Shown piece by piece: positions 59,314-64,000 of a DNA stretch of 64,000 nt (positions within the stretch are counted from its first letter, which is position 1; each line of letters starts with the position of its first letter). The notes under the pieces were generated by a model. The model had not been told where the DNA came from and did not search any database. It saw only the letters and a list, made by a program, of their open reading frames with translations. Source of the DNA: Rhinopomastus cyanomelas (lineage: Eukaryota; Chordata; Aves; Bucerotiformes; Rhinopomastidae). Both the position numbers and the translations under genes were made by a program. The stretch spans positions 124,001 through 188,000 of the forward strand of contig VXBP01010400.1 of the NCBI GenBank assembly GCA_013400115.1, in the 5' to 3' direction.

Positions 59314-60467
59314 GACCCCGCTCCTCTCCGGATGCAGCCGCAGAATCACAGGATGCAGCTGCGACGCCGGCAGCTCTGGAAACAAAGCAGCAGCCAGACT
59401 CCTGCCCGGGCCAGTTTCAGACTGGCTTACCTTTGTGGCACTAATGAGAGCCAAGAACTCTGCTGGAGAACTGGAGCAAGCCATGGCCCGTGAGCTTCCC
59501 TTCGCCCATTTTAAAGAAAAACCTATTTCACATCACAGAAAGGTGTCTGTGTGGTTTACAGGGAAACCTGCAACCACTGCATCAGGATAAGATGTGGAAT
59601 TATGGTCAAACCTGACAGACTCCTGACAATGAACAGCAGGCAATTGGAGCAGCACCACAGATACATGAGGTGGCTCTTACAGCTAGAATAATGGACCAGG
59701 CTCCACTAGTACCTTCAGAAAGACACATCAGGAGAAATGGAAAATGCTGCAAATCTATGGGACAACACTGGAGTGAGACCTGCTTCTCTCTGCCTGTGTC
59801 TTCCCACGCTGCTGCTCGTCTTGTCTTGGGAATTCTGGATCATAATCGATAAGTTTTCTATAGGTGGAAAGATATATGGCCCTGCACAAGACAACGTTGC
59901 TAGTGAGCTCCCTGAGGATTACAACACAGCACAACCACCCGATGCAGACAAGCTGTCCCATACAAACACTGCCAGAGAGAGCTTGTCCCTTCTCCTTGAA
60001 GAGATAGCAGTGACAACTTAATCCAATTAGCGCAGAGCCTGTAACTGCAGGGTGGACACGCTCCAACGGCCCGTATGGCTCCGGCACATGGAAGGTTTGC
60101 ACCGTATTCAAGAAAACACTCAGCACTCATCTTTGCTTCAACACAGAGAAAAGCAGCATACAGACATGTATGAGGCAGCAGTGGCCAAGAGCAGGGATGG
60201 CTGATGGCTCTCCCCCGTGTATAAACGGCTTTGCTTGCTCCAGAAGAATGTTTCGCAGCGATACCACTAAATTACCGGCTGGTTTTGCTTTGTAGAGTTA
60301 TTGTGCTGAAGGAATCACCCCAGCCGGCTGCCAAGCTGCTTAATCAGCTACATGCATCTTACACAAAAGCTGTCTGACTCTGAAGAAGTACCTCAGCTGA
60401 AGGGTCTAGCCCAGACTGCAAGGGGAAAGATGTGCCTTTAACGATGCACAGAGGAGAAGCTGAGCAT

Positions 60468-60532
60468 CACAGTATGTTAGGGGTTGGAAGGGACCGCGAA
60501 AGACCATCTAGTCCAACCCCCCTGCCTCAGCA
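60468..60532 (-). repeat. CR1 LINE, group A, very short 3' end
   Basis: TCACAGTATGTTAGGGG, GGGACCGCGAAAGACCATC and CCCCCCTGCCTCAG; about 65 bases. Confidence 0.8.
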
Positions 60533-61099
60533 ACTGAAACTACCCCTGCCAGAAACTCCTCAGAGAACCAGCTGGCTCTTCGAGATCATGGAATCCTACT
60601 TTGACCAACAGTGGCGGGCTTTTTACTAACTTCAGACAAAACCATCAGTAAACCACAATGAATTTCTGCAACACCCAACCACATACCCACTGAAAAACCC
60701 CATCAAGGCACTTGGGGAAACTAGATAGAGAATAGATCTACTCCAGGCTTAGATAAATACAAACAATGGAAGTGATAAATCAGAGATTCCAGCGCTCAGC
60801 AAGTTAGAAAGGGGCACAACTGCAAAAACCACCCCTCAGGCTCTCCAAAGTCATCAAGTGTGGGGTGCAGAAAGGCTGGCAGTCAGGTCCAGAGCCCGGG
60901 CACTGGCAAGGAAAATACGTTTGCTCTTGCTTTCTGTACTGGGGCAGAAGGGAAGGTGTGGCAAGGAACTGGAGGTCATGCTGACCTCCTGACAAATACA
61001 GACCCACGTCTGGGAGTGACTTCCCACCCTGTTCTCCTGTTGGAATAATTTCATTTCTTCCTCGAACTTCAGACAAAAGGGCGACAACTTCCAAAAGAT

Positions 61100-61130
61100 A
61101 CTGGGTAGCAGCAAGACACTGGGTAGCAGC
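61100..61130 (+). repeat. Short tandem repeat, 18-base unit, 1.7 copies
   Basis: ACTGGGTAGCAGCAAGAC followed by ACTGGGTAGCAGC. The strand is arbitrary. Confidence 0.7.
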
Positions 61131-62713
61131 CACGATGCTCTGAAGCAGATTTGGAATTAAAATGACAGTTGCCTGCAGAAAAAACTAATTAGCAAGAACT
61201 AATTTAGCAGTTTTTGTGCCTTCAGCCCTCCACGGACACGCTGCTGTATCCACTGCAGTTATCTGCTGCGTGCAGCACCACGATTCAGGGCCTTAATACC
61301 CGAGCTGGGATTCAATGAAAGTGGGTTTGGGGGGTTTTTAGCTTGAATGAGTAGCACTGACACGTAGCTTTCTCTGAATCATCTCCTGACCTGAGGTTCC
61401 CTTTTAATCAAGTTGTTTTCCCCCGGCTAAGAAGGGCACTGAGCTCCTGGGAAGACAAGAGGCAGCTGTAGAAGCGCTGAAAGCAGGAGCAACCCGACAG
61501 CATCAGTTGATGGGGTTCGTGCAGGTTGCTGGCTGTAAATCAGCTAAAAATGGATAATCTGCTGGACGAGGTGAGAGGATTTACAGATCAGACCAATTAC
61601 AGCTGGAAGTGCTTCCCAGGACTAACCGATTAAGGCACTGTAGGGCTAAGCAGAGGGCAGCATTTGATCTGGCAGGTGCCAGGGAGAGTAGATCTTGTCT
61701 CTGCAGGACCCAGGCTTGCTCCCAGGCCTTCAAGCAGACCACTCAGACACCCAGAAAGAGGAATTCTGGGCTGGCAGTCTGTACTCAAGTCCCAGTTCCA
61801 CGTCACACACAAGGTTCCAGTGCACCAAGACCTCCAAATCCCTCCTTTATTTGCACTGTTTCACCCCCACTAGCTCCCCTGTTTCTGAGGAGCTCGCAAG
61901 GCACCGCTGTGCCCAGCATTGTGAAGTACATCCCATTAATTGAAGCCATCGTGTTCAGGAATCCACGTTTCTGTTTGATTTTAACGATGCCATTCATAAT
62001 TATTAAATTATCCATAAAGCACCAAACTCAATCCAAACCAGCTCCATGACCTCTGGGGTTTGTTTTGTTTATTGGAGGGGTTTTTTACCTCCATTAAAAC
62101 AAAGATCAGCAGAAAGAAGTGATTTTTCACATCAACATCCTCCAGGCAATTACTGTGGTGCAGAGATGCAGTGAGGAAGAATAACCTCCCCACGGTCTCT
62201 TTGGGAAGGCAGGAACTGAGCGAAGCCTTCCGAACGCCAGTCCTTCAGCTTCCATTCTTCCCACACACATCTCACATCACCCTCTGCATTGCTTCTGCTC
62301 ATTTGACTTCTAAAGCTCAAGCAAAGCGAGGATTCAGATAAAAGCCAGCGGTACAAAGGGGGAAGAGAAAAACCTTGTCCCCTTCCCAGAGCAATCTTTG
62401 TGCAGCGCTAACCCCGGGGTGTTTTGGATGCTGGGGAGAGCGGCTCCGTTTGCTTTCAGTCAGCATTGAAACCGAAGACTCCCATTGCAGAGAAGAGCTC
62501 ACGGTGAGAGCCACTGAGGAAACTATTTCTGAGCAGGGAAACTCATCTGATGAACTTGTGAAGGCAATTTAGAAAGAAAAAAAATCAATACAAAGTGAGA
62601 AGTCCTTGTGCAAGACGTCCTCAGCAGCTCCTGACAGAGCAAACTAACAAACTGGTCATTACGGCAGCGAGAGAAAAATGGAGAAGTGCAGCCCAGTAAA
62701 ACATCATCAGAGA

Positions 62714-63335
62714 CTCACAGAACCACTGAGGCTGGAAGAGCCCTCTGAGCTCATCCACACCAGACCAGGACCTAACATCACCACAGCAGCCAGGGTGGCC
62801 TTCAACACCTCCAGGGATGTGCACTCCACCACTGCCCTGGGCAGTCCAGTCGAGGCTCTGAGCACCCTTTCCCTGAGGAAGGGCTTCCTAACATCCAACC
62901 TAACCCTCCCCTGGCAGCTTCAGGCCCTGCCCTCTTGTCCTGGTGCTGGTTGCTTGGGAGAAGAGCCTGACCCCCACCTGAGTACAATCTCCCTTCAGGG
63001 AGCTGAAGAAAGGGAGAAGGTCTCCCCTGAGTTTTCTCTTCTCCAGGCTAAACACCCCCAGCTCCCTCAGCCTCTCGTCCTCAGACTTTCCCTCCAGTCC
63101 CTGCCCCAGCCTCGCTGCTCCTGTGGACCCCCTCCAGCCCCTCCATCTCTTTCTTGAAGTGAGGGGCACAGCACTGCCCCCAGTACTCGAGGGGAGGCCT
63201 CCCCAGTGCCCAGTACAGGGGGAGAATGATGTCCCTAGTCCTGCTGGCCACACTATTGCTGATCCATGCCAGGATGCCATTGGCCTTTGGTGCCACCTGG
63301 GCACCCTGCTGGCTCCTGTTCATACAGCCACCTAA
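62714..63335 (-). repeat. CR1 LINE, group E, about 620 bases
   Basis: GACTCACAGAACCACTGAGG start, group E signature, CCCTTTCCCTGAGGAAGG, CTTCTCCAGGCTAAACACC, GAGAATGATGTCCCTAG and GCACCCTGCTGGCTCC. It is the most complete group E copy, with an open minus-strand frame that is non-coding CR1 body. Confidence 0.86.
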
Positions 63336-64000
63336 GTAAAACAGATAGCTTTCATACATTTGAATAACTTAATAGCCATTCACAAGCCCACTATAGGCAA
63401 TTAAAAAGAAATAATGACAGTTTGGTTCTAAGAAGACAGTAGGAAGTGGTACTTCAGGTGTTGTCACCTCTGAATTCACAGACACAAAGACTGGGAGAAC
63501 CCCCCAGCACACACTAAGAAGGGGAATGATCAATACAGGGGGATATGAAAAAAAACCCGGTTACTTGGTTGCCACTGGAAGCGAATGGGCTACCTCATTC
63601 CCTTTCCTCTGGCCTCAGATACTGGAAGGGAAAAGTCAGCCGTCGCCCTCTGTAACCCTGCTCTCCAGCAGCCCACAATTAGCAGACCTCATTCTCTCGC
63701 CATGCCGTCATTGCCTTTGGAGAAGGAAACTGCTTTCTCTCAGTTTCCAATCAGTTCCCCAGTTCTAAATGACCTGAATTAGTGGAGTGAACTGAAGGAG
63801 TAGAGGTCTGACATCGCAGGAAAGGCTTCTGCTGCCAAAACCTTAGTCCAACAGCTTAAAAAAACACGGTTCTCATACTTTTGGGGGTGGTTCTTCCTCC
63901 TGCAGTGGTGAAATCTTCAAGGCTGGGGCTACATCACCTGAACAAAGAGAGGAGTTCGCTTGGCAGCTACAGGGGTACCCAGGGCTCAGCGCTACAGGCT

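Larger units (their letters stand above)
24872..64000 (-). other. FAT4 long upstream intron, partial (at least 39 kb)
   Basis: No cadherin linker motif or other coding exon was seen from 24872 to the right edge, so this looks like a single long intron. In FAT4 of other vertebrates a very large first exon is followed by a long intron, which fits, but exon numbering here is inference. Repeat-free stretches over 300 bases include 24872-26185, 26373-27599, 27816-28802, 29576-30071, 31101-31850, 32621-33364, 33936-34652, 34953-36299, 36526-37591, 38321-39189, 39721-40759, 41716-42037, 42337-42852, 43351-44774, 45422-46011, 46373-47925, 48186-49094, 49611-50984, 51976-52517, 53161-53845, 54826-55041, 55896-57109, 57601-58837, 59314-60467, 60533-62713 and 63336-64000. 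None holds a gene I can support. Confidence 0.62.

Noticed and set aside
62678..63157. Plus-strand open frame of 159 codons
   Set aside because: It lies almost entirely in an antisense group E CR1; the translation is CR1 body read backwards.
1..64000. Search for CRISPR arrays, operons, rRNA or tRNA genes
   Set aside because: No regularly spaced repeats with unique spacers and no recognisable RNA gene structures; the repeats are dispersed CR1 copies in an animal genome.

Overview
This is vertebrate, almost certainly avian, nuclear DNA. Roughly seventy 5'-truncated CR1 LINE fragments lie in both orientations, many ending in the ATTCTRTG-type 3' octamer tail typical of bird CR1. The only convincing protein-coding content is a set of spliced cadherin-repeat exons on the minus strand. 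There are no bacterial-type operons, CRISPR arrays, rRNA genes or recognisable tRNA genes. The unusually high CR1 load would suit a CR1-rich bird lineage such as woodpecker or hornbill relatives, but that is only a guess.

Gene content. Five minus-strand exons (24740-24871, 20643-20904, 17890-18240, 12225-13147, 11760-11934) have GT-AG borders and compatible phases (0, 1, 1, 0, then 1). Joined, they encode about 614 residues: five complete extracellular cadherin (EC) repeats plus a partial repeat at each end. The residues resemble the giant protocadherin FAT4 (Fat-like partner of Dachsous in planar polarity and growth control). This assignment rests on recognition of the protein, not on a search. 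The window is an internal slice of the gene. The upstream part (probably a giant first exon, judging from FAT4 gene structure) lies beyond base 64000, and the downstream repeats, EGF/laminin-G, membrane and cytoplasmic parts lie before base 1.

Layout. 1-11759 is the intron after the last visible exon. 11760-24871 is the exon cluster, with introns of 290, 4742, 2402 and 3835 bases. 24872-64000 (at least 39 kb) is one long intron filled with CR1 copies.

CR1 copies fall by eye into five groups, named here by the plus-strand text near the 3' end of minus-oriented copies. Group A has GGGACCTCGAAAGATCATC; B has AAGGACCTCCAGGATCATCA; C has GGAAAAGACCTTTAAGA; D has GGGACCTCCAAAGGTCATCC or close variants; E has GACCAGGACCTAACATCACC. 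Group letters are my labels, not database subfamilies.

Most notable observations. A unit of CR1 plus unique flank of about 530 bases is present twice, 7.3 kb apart (37592-38125 and 44896-45421), and its last 131 bases are identical while the rest is about 9-12% diverged. Two isolated single Ns (8192, 13354) each sit at the end of a near-perfect copy of sequence a few hundred bases downstream, which points to gap-closing artefacts. I found no convincing undescribed gene system in this window.
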